A stretch of 48,870 bases of DNA from Deltaproteobacteria bacterium (GTDB lineage Bacteria; Bdellovibrionota_B; Oligoflexia; Oligoflexales; Bog-1112). The first letter of the stretch is position 1, and every line of letters starts with the position of its first letter. The stretch covers positions 1 to 48,870 of the forward strand of contig CANIBL010000016.1 in the NCBI GenBank assembly GCA_947466225.1. Reading direction: 5' to 3'. The notes under the pieces are model-generated. The model was given only the letters and a program-made list of their open reading frames with translations. It was not told the origin of the DNA and searched no databases. The translations under genes were made by a program, and so were the position numbers. This document shows, piece after piece, positions 17,664-28,750 of the stretch.

Positions 17664-18823
17664 GTGGCATATCGCTTCAGTTCATCCAATTTGTCGGTTT
17701 TTTCCCAGGGGAACTCACTGCGTCCAAAGTGCCCATAGGCAGCAGTCGCCTGATACATAGGCTGGCGCAATGCCAAACTGTCGATAATCTCTTGCGGCTT
17801 TAAGCGGAAATGCTCGCGCACAATTTCAGCCAATTTATGAGCAGGCAATGTAGAAGTGCCATAGCTCTCTACAAATACACTGACGGGTTCGGCAACCCCG
17901 ATAGCATACGCAAGTTGCACCAAGCATTTTCCTGCCAATCCGGCTGCCACCAAGTTTTTGGCAATATAACGACCCATATAAGCGGCAGAACGATCTACCT
18001 TTGTAGGATCTTTTCCTGAGAATGCACCACCACCGTGAGCTCCATGACCACCGTAGGTATCCACGATAATTTTACGGCCTGTAAGACCCGTATCGGCTGC
18101 CGGTCCACCGATCACAAAGCGACCGGTTGGGTTAATCAAAAATCGCGTATTTTGGAGTAGATCGCGTGGAATCGTGGGCTTAATGCAAGACTCGATCACA
18201 AATTCTTTTAGCGTTTCATAGGGAACATCAGGACCGTGTTGCGTCGAAATGATGACCGTATCTACCCGCTTGAGTATATTTCCTTCGTACTCTACTGTTA
18301 CTTGGCTCTTAACATCGGGGCGCAGCCAATCCACAGCTTTACTATGACGAAGTTTGGACAAGGTTCGCAATAGTTGGTGGGCATAGGAAATTGATGCCGG
18401 CATGAACTCTGGGGTTTCGGTACATGCGTAGCCGAACATCATCCCTTGATCGCCAGCACCTTGTTCTTTGAACAATCCTTCGCCTTCATTCACACCCATG
18501 GCGATGTCAGCAGATTGTTTATCCATACATGTCAATACCGCACAGCTGCGATAATCAAATCCCAGGGCGCCATCGTCATAGCCGATATCGCCAATCACTT
18601 TACGAGCCACCGCTTGGTAATCGATCTGCGCAGAAGAAGTAATCTCACCAGCAAGTACTACCAATCCAGTCTTAACCAGGGTTTCACACGCAACTCGCGC
18701 ATAAGGATCCTTAGCCAGCAAGGCATCTAATACTGCATCACTGATCTGATCGGCCACTTTATCAGGATGGCCTTCGCCTACAGATTCAGAAGTAAATAGG
18801 TGCCGAGAGTAGGACTGCGTCAT
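17660..18823 (-). CDS. metK: S-adenosylmethionine synthetase
   Basis: 387 residues, the standard bacterial length. It makes S-adenosylmethionine from ATP and methionine in the cytosol. Signatures seen: [20 protein letters not shown] (ATP site, N-terminal), [20 protein letters not shown] (hexapeptide GAGDQG), the loop with [14 protein letters not shown], and [19 protein letters not shown]. The ATG at 18823 has AAAGGAGC upstream and lies one base after the truB stop region. It therefore sits inside the nusA-infB-rbfA-truB-metK-ruvA-ruvB series. Confidence 0.98.
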   Translation of the reverse strand: MTQSYSRHLFTSESVGEGHPDKVADQISDAVLDALLAKDPYARVACETLVKTGLVVLAGEITSSAQIDYQAVARKVIGDIGYDDGALGFDYRSCAVLTCMDKQSADIAMGVNEGEGLFKEQGAGDQGMMFGYACTETPEFMPASISYAHQLLRTLSKLRHSKAVDWLRPDVKSQVTVEYEGNILKRVDTVIISTQHGPDVPYETLKEFVIESCIKPTIPRDLLQNTRFLINPTGRFVIGGPAADTGLTGRKIIVDTYGGHGAHGGGAFSGKDPTKVDRSAAYMGRYIAKNLVAAGLAGKCLVQLAYAIGVAEPVSVFVESYGTSTLPAHKLAEIVREHFRLKPQEIIDSLALRQPMYQATAAYGHFGRSEFPWEKTDKLDELKRYAT

Positions 18824-18824
18824 C

Positions 18825-19733
18825 TTATAAGCTCCTTTGGAGTCGAATCCGATCCTTTCCTATGCATGTTCCAATTCCAAACGCACGTTCGGAATCAACC
18901 AATAAGAAAGGTTTACTCGGAATGGATGTACCCGGTAACAGACAGAGCGATGAATGTAGCTCTTTTCCCTGTAGAAGGGAAAGTACATCTTCAGTAGAAT
19001 GAATGGCAAGTTGTGGAATTTCGCGCAAGCGATGAATCGGCACCAATATCTCTCGCATTCGCGCCTCATCTAAGCCATCAAGTGACACTGTTTGATCCAG
19101 CGAAAATCCCGATGCCGCCTCGCGTACCAATCGATCCACTCGTCCACAAGTCCCCAGTGCCGTACATAGATCTCGTACCAAGCTGCGTACGTAGGTTCCT
19201 TTGGAACACGTCATTCGCAAGGACAACAAATTGCCTTCTAGTGAATCAAGGGAGAGTGCATATATTTCCACTTTTCGCAAAAATGTAGCGAGAAATTCTT
19301 CTGACAACGCTTCCTGTCTCGCGTAAGCATACAAGGCTTTCCCTTTATGCTTTACGGCAGAGAACGCAGGGGGAATCTGTTCGATGGGACCAAGAAAGGC
19401 CTTTGCTGCTTGCTGTGCAGCTTCGAGGGTCACATGCTCCCAAGGCGCAGTTGCCGTAACCGTACCCTCTCGATCGAGAGTGTCGGTGGTTTCACCCATA
19501 AAAATTTGGCACCAGTACGTTTTGGGAGAATCAAGAAGCAAATCTTGTACTCGTGTCGCCGCGCCAAAGAGCACAGGCAACACGCCTTCTGCATCAGGAT
19601 CCAAGGTACCCACATGGCCCAGCTTTACCCGACCGAGGCTCCGCTGTAATATACGAGATACATCTTTAGACGTCATGCCGCGAGGCTTGTTGATGGGCAA
19701 CACGCCTGCGAGGCGATCAAAGGGTTGGCGCAT
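18825..19733 (-). CDS. truB: tRNA pseudouridine-55 synthase TruB
   Basis: 302 residues. TruB isomerises U55 in the T-loop of most tRNAs. The N-terminal [16 protein letters not shown] and the catalytic-Asp motif GTLDPDAEG (Asp45) are clear. [14 protein letters not shown] and the C-terminal PUA-like region follow. The C-terminus is somewhat short and variable. It is preceded by rbfA with a 14-base gap and followed by metK, in the classical rbfA-truB order. Confidence 0.96.
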   Translation of the reverse strand: MRQPFDRLAGVLPINKPRGMTSKDVSRILQRSLGRVKLGHVGTLDPDAEGVLPVLFGAATRVQDLLLDSPKTYWCQIFMGETTDTLDREGTVTATAPWEHVTLEAAQQAAKAFLGPIEQIPPAFSAVKHKGKALYAYARQEALSEEFLATFLRKVEIYALSLDSLEGNLLSLRMTCSKGTYVRSLVRDLCTALGTCGRVDRLVREAASGFSLDQTVSLDGLDEARMREILVPIHRLREIPQLAIHSTEDVLSLLQGKELHSSLCLLPGTSIPSKPFLLVDSERAFGIGTCIGKDRIRLQRSL

Positions 19734-19747
19734 GGAGGGGGCTCTCT

Positions 19748-20101
19748 CTACTCGTCAGCGGAATCTTTATTGATTTTTTCCAGCAAGGATTCGATTTTTG
19801 CGCCTTCTTCCACGCTTTCATCATATCGAAAGCGCAATTCTGGCAATTTTCGAATCTTGATATGGGCCGAGAGAGAGGTACGCAAATAGCCTGCACAACT
19901 TCTCAACGCCACTTCAATTTCCGGCAATTTACTTGGGTCAAATACCCGAAAAAATACCGTTGCCTGTTGAAGGTCCCCAGAAAGTCGCACGTGAGTGATG
20001 CTGATACCTTGCAAACGGGGGTCACGCAACCGATCACCTACAAAGCAACTTGCCAATAAATCTCGAATTTCATCTGCGAGGCGCAGGGTACGAAGTCCCA
20101 T
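19748..20101 (-). CDS. rbfA: Ribosome-binding factor A
   Basis: 117 residues. RbfA binds free 30S particles and helps mature the 5' end of 16S rRNA. The KH-like fold is evident: LRLADEIRDLLASCF at the N-terminus, RLQGISITHVRLSGDLQQATVF in the middle, and the C-terminal PELRFRYDESVEEGAKIE signature. The upstream gap to infB, normally short, is 325 bp here because of a large palindrome. Confidence 0.95.
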   Translation of the reverse strand: MGLRTLRLADEIRDLLASCFVGDRLRDPRLQGISITHVRLSGDLQQATVFFRVFDPSKLPEIEVALRSCAGYLRTSLSAHIKIRKLPELRFRYDESVEEGAKIESLLEKINKDSADE

Positions 20102-20126
20102 TTTTTTCTTTCTTTTCTTTTATAGG

Positions 20127-20409
20127 GGAACCAGCTGCGCAGTTTCCCCTGATCCCTCCTTGCTGATGAGAGGAATACGGGTACAAGATAAACCAGACAC
20201 AAAACCAAGGCCGGCGCGACGATCGGATCCTCCCAACTCTCAAAATCGCAAGCGGAGCTCTCGTCCAGGACCTGTTACTTTCGGTTGCGATTTTGAGAGG
20301 AGGGGAGATTCTGTCTGAGCGCCGGCCGTGTCTCCTTATGGAATTCTTGCCAAGCTCTCGTATGCTCTCCTCCCCAGCAAGGAGGTGTGGAAACTGCGCA
20401 GCTGGTTCC
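20127..20409. repeat. 283-bp imperfect palindrome (MITE-like) between infB and rbfA
   Basis: The outer 21 bases are perfect inverted repeats (20127-20147 and 20389-20409; core GGAACCAGCTGCGCAG). Inner matched pairs share almost the same centre near 20268: CCTCCTTGCTG (20155-20165/20375-20385), GGCCGGCGC (20209-20217/20319-20327) and CTCTCAAAATCGCAA (20237-20251/20285-20299). The whole stretch is therefore one giant, partly diverged hairpin. It has no coding frame of its own. A related end, with the TTTTATAGGG flank, occurs at 40635-40665. Confidence 0.85.
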
Positions 20410-20426
20410 ACAAAAAGACCAAACCG

Positions 20427-23400
20427 CTAAATATCCAACACAGCTGCTTGTTCATCCATCTGGAAAGCCTCGATTACATCTCCGACTTTTACATCGTTGT
20501 AGCCGTCGATAGAGATTCCACATTCGTAGCCACGAGCTACTTCTTTTACATCTTCTTTGAATCTGCGCAGAGAGCCCACTTTCCCCGTGTAGATTACGAT
20601 TTCATTTCGAACCAATCGCAACAGAGAAGAGCGAGAAATTTTCCCATCCATCACAGAAGAGCCGGCAATCAAGCCAATTTTCGGCACGTTGATGGCTTCT
20701 CGTACTTGAGCATGACCGGTAATGGTCTCCACACAAACAGGCGGCAACTTCCCAACCATCAAGCTTTTTACCGCATCGATCAAATCGTAGATCACGCTGT
20801 AATACTTAATGATCGATCCGGCTGCCTGTACGCGAGAGGCCAATGCACTAATGGCACGCACGTTGAATCCAAAGAGGATCGATCCACTGGTCTCGGCCAA
20901 GCTAAGGTCGGATTGGTTGATCCCCCCTACCGCTTTGTGCACGATCACCACGGATACTTTTTCTGACTTTAGCTTCGTGATCGCATCAGAAATGGCTTCC
21001 AATGACCCTTGGGTATCGGCCTTCAAAATCAAGTTGAGGCGAGGCGCTTCGTCGTTACGTACTTTACCCAACAACTCTTCCAAGCTAGTAGCAGCGACGC
21101 TACCACCTGTTACAGCTTGTTGGTTTTCGCGGATTTGGAGCACTTCACGCAAGACTTTTTCATCTTCTACTACGTGGGCCACATCCCCAGCTTCTGGCAC
21201 ATCGGTAAGACCCACAATCTCCACTGGAATAGAAGGCGTCGCTTGCAGCACTGGCTTACGGTTGTGGTCATACATCGCACGTACACGACCCGTAGAGGTA
21301 CCAGCAACGAGCATATCACCGGGTGACAACGTACCGCTAGTTACGATAACCGTAGCAACGGGTCCCCGATTTTTATCCAAGTTGGCTTCCACGACAGTAG
21401 CAGTAGCAGGACCTGTGTACTCGGCTTGCAATTCCAAAATTTCGGTTTGCAACAAGACAGCTTCCAGCAACTCATCGATACCGGTTCCCTTTAGTGCAGA
21501 AACCTTAATCAACTGGTTTTGTCCGCCCCACTCTTCCGATTGAATCCCATGCTCACTCAACTCGTTCATAATACGATCGAGATTGATATTTTGTTTGTCG
21601 ATCTTGTTGATAGCCACAATAATCGGCACATCAGCAGACCGAGCGTGAGAAATGGCTTCAATCGTCTGCGGCATTACGCCGTCATCCGCAGCCACAACCA
21701 AGATAACGATATCGGTGAGCTTGGCTCCACGCGCACGCATAGCAGAGAACGCTTCGTGCCCCGGTGTATCGATAAAGGTAATCGGAGATCCGTTATGCAC
21801 AACACAATAGGCCCCAATATGCTGGGTAATCCCACCGGCCTCTTGCTCGGCAACCTTACTTTTTCGGATACGGTCCAAAATCGATGTTTTTCCATGGTCC
21901 ACGTGTCCCATTACGGTCACGATCGGCGGACGGGTACGCATCTCACCGCGCTTGGCACCCAAGTGCTCCAAGACGTCAGATACATTTCGGGTCGCATCTT
22001 TACACTCGAACCCAAACTCACTCGATAGCAAGGCAGCTGTATCGAAATCAATGGCTTGGTTTAGCGTCGCCATGATGCCTTGTCCCATCAATTTCTTGAT
22101 AAGTTCAGAGGCTTTTACACTCATTTGATGGGCAAGGTCGGAGATCGAAATGGCATTACCCGTGACCTTCACTACGCGATATGCAGCGCGAGGCGTGGTC
22201 ATGGCAGTGGCTTTAAAATCTCTTCGAGATCTTTTGTTATCGCGACGCTTTCCACCGGAAGGCGTGTAAACCTTCTTGCGGCGAGGCGCCTCTAACACAT
22301 CCTCGACGACTTCGACTTCGACCTCTGTATCCAGAGACTCCAGAAGTTCCCGCGTCGACAAACTCTTACGTTTAGGTGCAGGTTTTACAACCTTCGGCTC
22401 GACTTCTGGCACAATACCAGGACGATCCGTCTTCCCTTTAATCGGGAAGGCCTTTTTATTGGTACGCTCGCCAAATTCGTCCTCACCAGGTGGGAACGGC
22501 ATCGGAGGCGGTGCTGCATGAGGCGGCTGAGAACTACGGAATCCACCAGACGAGCCTTGAGACCCTTGGTACCCTCCCGTAGACCCTTGGGACCCACCGG
22601 AAGAAACCGAACGATATCGATTATCTGGTCCACCACGAGAATCTTCTCGTAGGGGAGGGCGAGATGACATCGGACGAGGGGCAACCTTGGGTTGAGATTG
22701 TACCTGTTGCTGATGCCGTAGTTCTTCAACTTCTTTCGTTGTGGCCTTACGTACAATCGTAGCGCCTGAGCCAGGCGTAAACAATTGCCGTCTCTCGGCT
22801 CGCTCCGGTCGAGGCTCGGAAGATGTAGCATGATGAGAGGTAGACTGTTGGGACTGCTGAGGGCGAGAGGACGGCGTCGGCTCTGGACGTCGAAGAGAAC
22901 GAGACAGCAACTTGGCTTTTGCCTCTGCAATTACCTTGGCATCTTGGGCTGCAATTTGCGCCAATTGCGCCGGAGTTGTCGCTTGTTCCAAGGCGATGGC
23001 AACCGCCTCTCCCTCTCCTTCTTCTGAAGCAGGAGAAACAGAAATAGCCTTGGTTTCTGCTGGCGCAACAGGAGCTGCTTCTACAGCGAGCGCCTCTACA
23101 GATCCAGGCTCACCGGAAGACTCTACCGATTTCGCAGCTCTTCGGATGCGTGTAACGCTTGGAGCCAAGGCTTCTTCGCTTGGGGCTACCACTGTTTCAG
23201 CAGCAGACTCCAATACAGGCTCCACTTTCTTCTCTTCGGGTTTGGGACGACGTCGTACCACAACCTTCGGATCGGAGCCTGCAGTTTCCGCCGCTTTGAC
23301 CTTCTCCACTTGGGCCGCTGTCAATGTACTCTGATGGCTTGCCACCTCAACGCCAATGGCCTTGAGCTTTGCGATCAAAGCCTTACTTTCGAGTTTTAAT

Positions 23401-23435
23401 TCACGAGCCAGTTCATATACACGCATCTTTACCAT
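20427..23435 (-). CDS. infB: Translation initiation factor IF-2
   Basis: 1002 residues, long for IF-2. It is a GTPase that brings initiator fMet-tRNA to the 30S subunit and promotes subunit joining. Residues 1-50 form an IF2_N domain ([18 protein letters not shown]). Residues of about 55-400 are low-complexity: Ala/Glu/Val-rich, then a Gly/Ser/Gln/Pro-rich tract with basic patches. A second IF2_N-like domain ([22 protein letters not shown]) is near 430-460. The G domain has G1 GHVDHGKTS near 510, G3 [15 protein letters not shown] and G4 NKIDK, followed by domains II-IV with the fMet-tRNA-binding C-terminus. The start has good context at 23435. No ylxR gene lies between it and nusA. Confidence 0.98.
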   Translation of the reverse strand: MVKMRVYELARELKLESKALIAKLKAIGVEVASHQSTLTAAQVEKVKAAETAGSDPKVVVRRRPKPEEKKVEPVLESAAETVVAPSEEALAPSVTRIRRAAKSVESSGEPGSVEALAVEAAPVAPAETKAISVSPASEEGEGEAVAIALEQATTPAQLAQIAAQDAKVIAEAKAKLLSRSLRRPEPTPSSRPQQSQQSTSHHATSSEPRPERAERRQLFTPGSGATIVRKATTKEVEELRHQQQVQSQPKVAPRPMSSRPPLREDSRGGPDNRYRSVSSGGSQGSTGGYQGSQGSSGGFRSSQPPHAAPPPMPFPPGEDEFGERTNKKAFPIKGKTDRPGIVPEVEPKVVKPAPKRKSLSTRELLESLDTEVEVEVVEDVLEAPRRKKVYTPSGGKRRDNKRSRRDFKATAMTTPRAAYRVVKVTGNAISISDLAHQMSVKASELIKKLMGQGIMATLNQAIDFDTAALLSSEFGFECKDATRNVSDVLEHLGAKRGEMRTRPPIVTVMGHVDHGKTSILDRIRKSKVAEQEAGGITQHIGAYCVVHNGSPITFIDTPGHEAFSAMRARGAKLTDIVILVVAADDGVMPQTIEAISHARSADVPIIVAINKIDKQNINLDRIMNELSEHGIQSEEWGGQNQLIKVSALKGTGIDELLEAVLLQTEILELQAEYTGPATATVVEANLDKNRGPVATVIVTSGTLSPGDMLVAGTSTGRVRAMYDHNRKPVLQATPSIPVEIVGLTDVPEAGDVAHVVEDEKVLREVLQIRENQQAVTGGSVAATSLEELLGKVRNDEAPRLNLILKADTQGSLEAISDAITKLKSEKVSVVIVHKAVGGINQSDLSLAETSGSILFGFNVRAISALASRVQAAGSIIKYYSVIYDLIDAVKSLMVGKLPPVCVETITGHAQVREAINVPKIGLIAGSSVMDGKISRSSLLRLVRNEIVIYTGKVGSLRRFKEDVKEVARGYECGISIDGYNDVKVGDVIEAFQMDEQAAVLDI

Positions 23436-23461
23436 TTCAACCTCTCAACCTGAGAAAGGCC

Positions 23462-23509
23462 ATTATACCCATTTGGGGCAGTTTTAGAAGCAAAAGGCCC
23501 CCGCCTTTC
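23462..23509 (-). promoter_or_regulatory. Possible attenuator hairpin and -10 element before infB
   Basis: On the minus strand AAAGGC-GGGG-GCCTTTT (23508-23492) forms a six-base stem with a short T-tract, resembling a weak intrinsic terminator in the 170-bp nusA-infB gap. Just downstream is TATAAT (23467-23462), a consensus -10 hexamer, but the nearest -35-like TTGCTT is 20 bases away. Together they could set infB expression apart from nusA. The evidence is motif-level only. Confidence 0.3.
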
Positions 23510-23605
23510 CCGAGAGGGTGACATCGAGGGAGGCGAGCTGGAGCGCGCCTCTTTAGAGTCGATGGGCAGGGGGGTTCACATCGCACACGAACGGTTAGGT
23601 GGGGG

Positions 23606-25183
23606 TTATTTTCCACCTTCGCTTTGGTTGGCTTCTTGTAGATAACGATCCGCAGCAATTTGGACCGTTCGAGCGATACCGAGGGAGATCTCCGCTTTTT
23701 GGGCTACTTCATCTGCAGAATCTGCGATGACGTCTCCGATGGTCACATACCCTGCATCAGCCAAGGCATAGGCGGTGGCTTCTCCCACTCCGCTTAGCTT
23801 TTTAAACATTTCTACACGAGCCTTACGCGCATCATCCTGAAATACCATTTCTTTTGGTTTTTCGGGAGAGGCTTTTGCATCTTGCGCTGTGTATTCCGAC
23901 GTATCGCGTACGACACCCACTTCTAACTCAGCTGCCTTTTGACGCGCCGCCTCTACAATCCGCTCTGCATCTTCTGTTTCCAGATTCAGCAAGCGACTTA
24001 ATACACGAGGATTCATCTCTGCCAGCTCAGCCGGTGTTTTCACACCTTCGTGAACCAAGATACCGGCATGCATGTCGCCCAAGCCCTCAATCGAAGCGAG
24101 GACCATTTTCACGCCTGCCAACTGCTCTTCCAACTTGGCTTCACTCTTAATGTCGAGTCGCCAGCCGGTTAGTTGTGCTGCCAACCGTACGTTTTGCCCA
24201 CGCTTTCCGATGGCAAGAGAGAGCTGGTCTTCGGCAACGATGACTTCCATGGCATGGCGTTCATCATCTACGATAACCTTAGATACCACAGCGGGGGCCA
24301 GCGCATTGCAAACCAAGCGAGCTGGATCCCGATCCCATGGCACGATGTCGATCTTCTCGCCGTTAAGCTCCTGCACCACAGCTTGAACCCGAACCCCTTT
24401 CATCCCGACGCAAGCACCCACTGGATCCACAGAGGAGTCCTTGGAGTACACTGCAATCTTGGAACGAGCCCCTGGATCTCGCGCCGCAGACTCGATGGTA
24501 ACGATCCCATCATAAATCTCGGTAACATGCTGTTCAAACAAACGAATCAAAAGCCCAGGATGTGCACGAGAAAGCACGATCTGCGGCCCACGAGAAGCGC
24601 GTTTGATTTCCATGACATAGCCTTGGATTCGATCCTTAGGACGGAAACGCTCACCAGGAATTTGCTCTTTTGGTGGAATGATCGCCTCTACACGACCTAA
24701 ATCGATAATGAGACCGTTGCGCTCCATACGGCGCACGTGCCCATTGAGCAGCTCGCCAACACGCTCTTTAAACTCATCATATACTTGCGCTTTTTCTGCA
24801 TCACGCACTTTTTGAATGATAATTTGCTTGGCAGACTGGGCCGCAATACGGCCAAACTTCGAGGTATCGACTTTAACCCCTAGGGCATCGCCGACTTCGG
24901 TCTGTTTGTCGTATTTTTGGGCTTCACTTAGCGCAATCTCTGCATCGGAACTTGGCTGTGCGCCATTGGGGATTACGGTACGAAACTGAAATAAATCAAT
25001 CTCATCCGTCTCCTCGTTGTATGTCGCTTCCAAGTCTGCTTCGAGACCAAAATCCCGCCTGGCAGCGTGGATCATCGCCTGCTCCAACGCGTCGATAATA
25101 ATGCTGCGATCGAGATTTTTATCCCGACTCACCGCGTTGATTACATTGCTAAGCTTACGTTCCCCACTGTCAACAAAGGACAT
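23606..25183 (-). CDS. nusA: Transcription termination/antitermination factor NusA
   Basis: 525 residues. NusA binds RNA polymerase and nascent RNA and affects pausing, termination and antitermination. The N-terminal polymerase-binding domain includes [19 protein letters not shown]. An S1 domain follows ([22 protein letters not shown], in about 140-200), then KH1/KH2 with [15 protein letters not shown] and [15 protein letters not shown]. Two helix-hairpin-helix acidic repeats occupy the C-terminus (near 365-420 and 455-515), as in proteobacterial NusA. rimP, the usual upstream partner, is absent; upstream is 210 bp of A+T-rich DNA and then ctaG. Confidence 0.97.
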   Translation of the reverse strand: MSFVDSGERKLSNVINAVSRDKNLDRSIIIDALEQAMIHAARRDFGLEADLEATYNEETDEIDLFQFRTVIPNGAQPSSDAEIALSEAQKYDKQTEVGDALGVKVDTSKFGRIAAQSAKQIIIQKVRDAEKAQVYDEFKERVGELLNGHVRRMERNGLIIDLGRVEAIIPPKEQIPGERFRPKDRIQGYVMEIKRASRGPQIVLSRAHPGLLIRLFEQHVTEIYDGIVTIESAARDPGARSKIAVYSKDSSVDPVGACVGMKGVRVQAVVQELNGEKIDIVPWDRDPARLVCNALAPAVVSKVIVDDERHAMEVIVAEDQLSLAIGKRGQNVRLAAQLTGWRLDIKSEAKLEEQLAGVKMVLASIEGLGDMHAGILVHEGVKTPAELAEMNPRVLSRLLNLETEDAERIVEAARQKAAELEVGVVRDTSEYTAQDAKASPEKPKEMVFQDDARKARVEMFKKLSGVGEATAYALADAGYVTIGDVIADSADEVAQKAEISLGIARTVQIAADRYLQEANQSEGGK

Positions 25184-25393
25184 TCGATATTTTCCTCAAC
25201 TAATTAGTAGCCTTATAGCGAAAATCGCCAGTTATACCTATCCTATCATCTCATACCTTTATACCATCCAATGATCTGAGTTGGGAGATTTTCATCTGAA
25301 AGGAAGGGCATGTAAAGCCCAACCCTGGTACCCCAATCCGGCGGTGCTGTCAAATCGTTTGTGCAATTTGGAGTACCATTCGCACAGCCTTCC

Positions 25394-26293
25394 CTATGGA
25401 ACAGCCTGCTCTGCCATTTCGGCCAAATCCCGCTTCTGCTCTCGATCCGCCCAAACAAAAAAACAGATCGTCATACTAAGGAAAAGCAACACCCCACCCG
25501 GGACCCACATGATCAATCCCCCTAACCGCTGGTCGTCGAGATGGGACCACCGATCAGCCCACCAACGGGGCATGGGAATTCCCTCGTAGGCATACCATAC
25601 CTCTGTGGAAAAAGAGAGACCGGCAGCCAAAATAGAGTCCAATGTCATAATAAACCCGAGAAACAGCAAACGGAATCCCATGGGCAAGGGCGAACGAAGC
25701 GGATATGGATCGATGATGCTGCGCCATAAATACATCGCCGTAATAGCCATAAGAAAGTGTTCCACCAAGTGGATACCGTCATGAAGCAAGGCCATATTGT
25801 AAAATCGGGGCACATGCCAGAACCAGTAATTGCCCTCGAATAAGAAAAGAGCCACCAAGGGGAAAAGCAAGACGCGATGGGTACCCCGGACGAACGAACT
25901 CTTCATCACCGGCAAAATCAGCCGCCGCCGCCACCAAGGGGAAGCCCCTCGCATGATGACATAGAAGGGCACCCCAAAGAGCATCAGCGGCACCCCCACG
26001 TTCACAATCAGCAAGTGCTGGATCATATGGGCAAAAAAAAGCCGATCTGAGAGTGGATCAATAGGCGGCGAAAGCGCCAAAATGTTCACAAAAAGCCCAC
26101 AGGCAAAGCAAGCCAACTGCCAACGGCGAACAGGGGCTTTTCCTTTGAAGGCGCGCAGCCCCTTTATATAGAGATACCCAAGGATCACAAACCCGATCAA
26201 AGTCGGGTCCCAATCCCATTTTAGTTGAAATAACCCCGGCGGCAGCGGCTCATACAAAGCCTCAGACAGGGAGTGGGCATAGGCAACGGACAT
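25394..26293 (-). CDS. ctaG: CtaG-type cytochrome c oxidase assembly factor (caa3_CtaG family)
   Basis: 299 residues with about seven membrane helices. The family is linked to assembly of caa3-type oxidases, probably copper delivery to the CuB site. Features seen: PPIDPLSDRLFFAHMIQHLL with paired His, MLFGVPFYVIMRG, LFLFEGNYWFWHVP, LLHDGIHLVEHFLM with clustered His, and MPRWWADRWSHLDDQRLGGL near the C-terminus. This His/Met pattern is typical of caa3_CtaG (not the Cox11-type CtaG). It lies near coxB-A-C-D but is separated by the nucleotidyltransferase-like gene. The frame closes just upstream of nusA, 210 bp away. Confidence 0.9.
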   Translation of the reverse strand: MSVAYAHSLSEALYEPLPPGLFQLKWDWDPTLIGFVILGYLYIKGLRAFKGKAPVRRWQLACFACGLFVNILALSPPIDPLSDRLFFAHMIQHLLIVNVGVPLMLFGVPFYVIMRGASPWWRRRLILPVMKSSFVRGTHRVLLFPLVALFLFEGNYWFWHVPRFYNMALLHDGIHLVEHFLMAITAMYLWRSIIDPYPLRSPLPMGFRLLFLGFIMTLDSILAAGLSFSTEVWYAYEGIPMPRWWADRWSHLDDQRLGGLIMWVPGGVLLFLSMTICFFVWADREQKRDLAEMAEQAVP

Positions 26294-26647
26294 ATTTCTC
26301 TACCTTTCTCTCGAAAAAAGACTGCCATCCACTTCGCATTGAAACCTCACCACAAAACCAGGCGGACTCAAGAAAGGTCCCCATCATAGCTGATCGACTG
26401 ATGTTACGCAGTCTTTTTGAAAAACCCCTATTTTTGCGAGCTTCATTCGCGTCGCGGATCCCCTTCGATCAAGTAAGATGTCCAGACGCCCGAAACGCCC
26501 TGGGCATGCCGAAATTACACCCAGGGTTTTCAAACAAAAAAGCCTGCGATATCTATTTGTTATATGATTGCACACAAAGTTTCTCAGTATTTTTTTTTGC
26601 TCCGAATAACACTTCGACAAAGCAATCATCGTCTCAGAGGAGAAATT
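26294..26647. other. 354-bp intergenic region between ctaG and the nucleotidyltransferase-like gene
   Basis: It holds the divergent 5' regions of both genes. A seven-base dyad CCCTGGG/CCCAGGG (26498-26504 and 26520-26526) followed by TTTT could be a terminator-like or regulatory hairpin on the plus strand. Immediately before 26648 the ribosome site GAGGAG is clear. No promoter can be named with confidence. Confidence 0.4.
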
Positions 26648-28438
26648 ATGACCCGATTTATGATCACAGTTTTTACCTGTTTTTCATTCCATTTCTCTCT
26701 CTTTGCAGATGAAGCCACTCCTACAGTCAACCCTCAAAGTTTCACTGAGGGTCGAGCACCTCTCGGTCTGATGGGAGAAAAAGGAGGAGAAGAGGTACTC
26801 GGCAACCCAAAAAAAAGGAAAAGCTTTGATGCGAAAGCGAAACCTACAGAGCCAAAAACCGTAGATCCGAACGAAAAATATAAAGCCGTTTCCGCTATCT
26901 TTGATCAAGCAGGGCGAGATCGAAAGATGCTGGAAGAGATTCGAAGCAAAAATACCGAAAAATTTTTCCAGATTGATAAAACTCCACATGGGGATTATAT
27001 CGAACTGTCCAAAGATATTGCCGTAGATTTACATAACTGGCTAAATGACTTGATAAAAGAGGTCATTATTCGAATGGGGCCTCCCCCTACCAAATTTTCT
27101 ATGATCTATATGGGATCTTTAGCCCGAAATGAAGGCAATCTCTACTCTGACCTTGAAGGGGCTTTTTTAGTAGAGTAGAAAACGCCAGAAGTCATTTTGT
27201 ATTTTGAAGCATTTTTTCAGCGGCTTTCCACGCGAATTTATTTACTTGGTGAACACGAAAAAACTGGGCTCACAGGATTTCATTTGGATGGCGCTGACCA
27301 CGCACCCTATCGATCCACTTTCAACACTCGATACGCCAGTTATGCATGGCGAAAGACCATGCAAGACCAAGCCAAGAAAGACTATAAAACCTATTCAATA
27401 CCTACAGAAGGTAGCCGCCTATTTTTAGCCACTCCTAAGGAGTTTGCCTCTCACTCCATTCTCAAATTTAGTCAAAGATCTCTATCTAAAGAAGAAAAAG
27501 TGGCTCGAGAAAAAATGATGCTCAGTCGGACAAAGGCCTATTACCAAGAAGCCCTTGCTCATAAAGAAGATCATTGGTTATTTCGGGATTTCAGCAAGGA
27601 TGATATCTGGGAAAAAATTCGCTACGGCGTAGAGTACATCTATGCACCCTACAACAAAAAAGAAAAAGACATTTCCATCGCAATCGGAAAAACCTTATGC
27701 CGGAATGTTTCTTTTGCCTATGGAGATCGAGACTTATATGCAAGCTATTTGCGTGAATTGCAAATCGTGATGAATTCAAAAGTAAAAGAAAAAAAACAGA
27801 CTGTAAAAAAGAGACGAGAAGAAATTGGATACCTGTGGCTAGAGGAAACCCACAAAAAATTTGGGAAAAAAGTAGACTACCTTACAACAGGACATATGGG
27901 GGACTCCTTAGACCCTAAGCGAGATTTCTATCGATTGGTGGAACAGATTTTTACTAATTTGAATCTGTATTACGATCTAAAAAAAATGGGCACTGCAGAT
28001 GTATTGGATGAAATGGTAGCTCGAAAAATGATTGAACCAGAATTTGGAAAACAGGTGCGCGATCTTATTAATTTTGCATTAAAAATTCGTATAAAGAATC
28101 AAATCGTAGTCAAAAAATCTTCCCATGATATCTTTTTCTCTCAATCAGCCTGGGAGACTGAACTACAAAAAACGCAAGATTCTATTGATAAACTCTCTGA
28201 AGAGCGAGAGATTTTGATTCAAAAAAACCCACAAGACCCAAAAATCGAAATGTCGGATGCAAAGATTTTTGCAAAGAAACAAGCCTTGTGGGAATTGGAA
28301 AAAGCCCCTCCTGGAAGCGTGCTCACAGAGGCTGATGTGCAAAAGCTAAATAATACCTACATCCCAATCATGCAAGAATTGTATCGAAGATTGGGTGAAT
28401 GGTTAGCCTCCACTCACTATCCAATCAACCGACTTTAA
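26648..28438 (+). pseudogene. Secreted DUF294/GlnD-like nucleotidyltransferase gene split by one in-frame amber codon
   Basis: A 597-codon frame from ATG 26648 (GAGGAG seven bases upstream) to 28438, interrupted only by TAG at 27176-27178. It starts with a signal peptide (MITVFTCFSFHFSLFA). Before the stop is GSLARNEGNLYSDLE, the GSxxRxExxxxSDxD/E metal-site pattern of the GlnD/DUF294 nucleotidyltransferase superfamily. After it, in the same frame, the fold continues: ILYFEAFFQRLSTRIYLLGE, GFHLDGADHAPY, RDFYRLVEQIFTNLNLYY and a helical region with DVLDEMVARKMIEPEFGKQV, like the DUF294 C-terminal helical domain. Either a recent nonsense mutation or stop readthrough. The 3' half (TTG 27197, no clear ribosome site) is unlikely to be expressed alone. 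A signal peptide on this fold is unusual. Confidence 0.75.
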
Positions 28439-28456
28439 GGCTTGGCAAAAAAAACG

Positions 28457-28738
28457 CTACAACGCCAGATGCATGATCGTGTAGACGAGGAGGGCCAACC
28501 CGAGGGAAAAGCCAAAAATTTTGGCCAGAATGTTGGAGTCGTAGCGTAAGTGCATATACCATCCACAAACCATGGTAAACTTCACCACCGATAGTCCCAG
28601 CAGAAGCGGAATCATCAACTTGGCATTGCTCCTAAAGGTATCATTTTTAAAGACCCCCCACTCGATGAAAGTAATGAAGCATAGAACTGCCGCAAATTTC
28701 CAGTACAAACCTACCGTTGCGTGTTGATTCTCCCCCAT
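28457..28738 (-). CDS. coxD: Cytochrome c oxidase subunit IV (prokaryotic COX4 type)
   Basis: 93 residues with three predicted membrane helices. It matches the small COX4_pro subunit of bacterial haem-copper oxidases: WKFAAVLCFITFIEWGVF, then PLLLGLSVVKFTMVCGWYMHLRYD, and a final helix LALLVYTIMHLAL. It supports assembly or stability and carries no cofactor. It is the last gene of the cox operon, 12 bases after coxC, and converges on the nucleotidyltransferase-like gene 18 bp away. Confidence 0.88.
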   Translation of the reverse strand: MGENQHATVGLYWKFAAVLCFITFIEWGVFKNDTFRSNAKLMIPLLLGLSVVKFTMVCGWYMHLRYDSNILAKIFGFSLGLALLVYTIMHLAL

Positions 28739-28750
28739 ATGCGTCCCCTC

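Noticed and set aside
23437-23600. YlxR remnant between nusA and infB
   Set aside because: The minus-strand translation has none of the YlxR motifs; it is GC-rich non-coding sequence with a hairpin.
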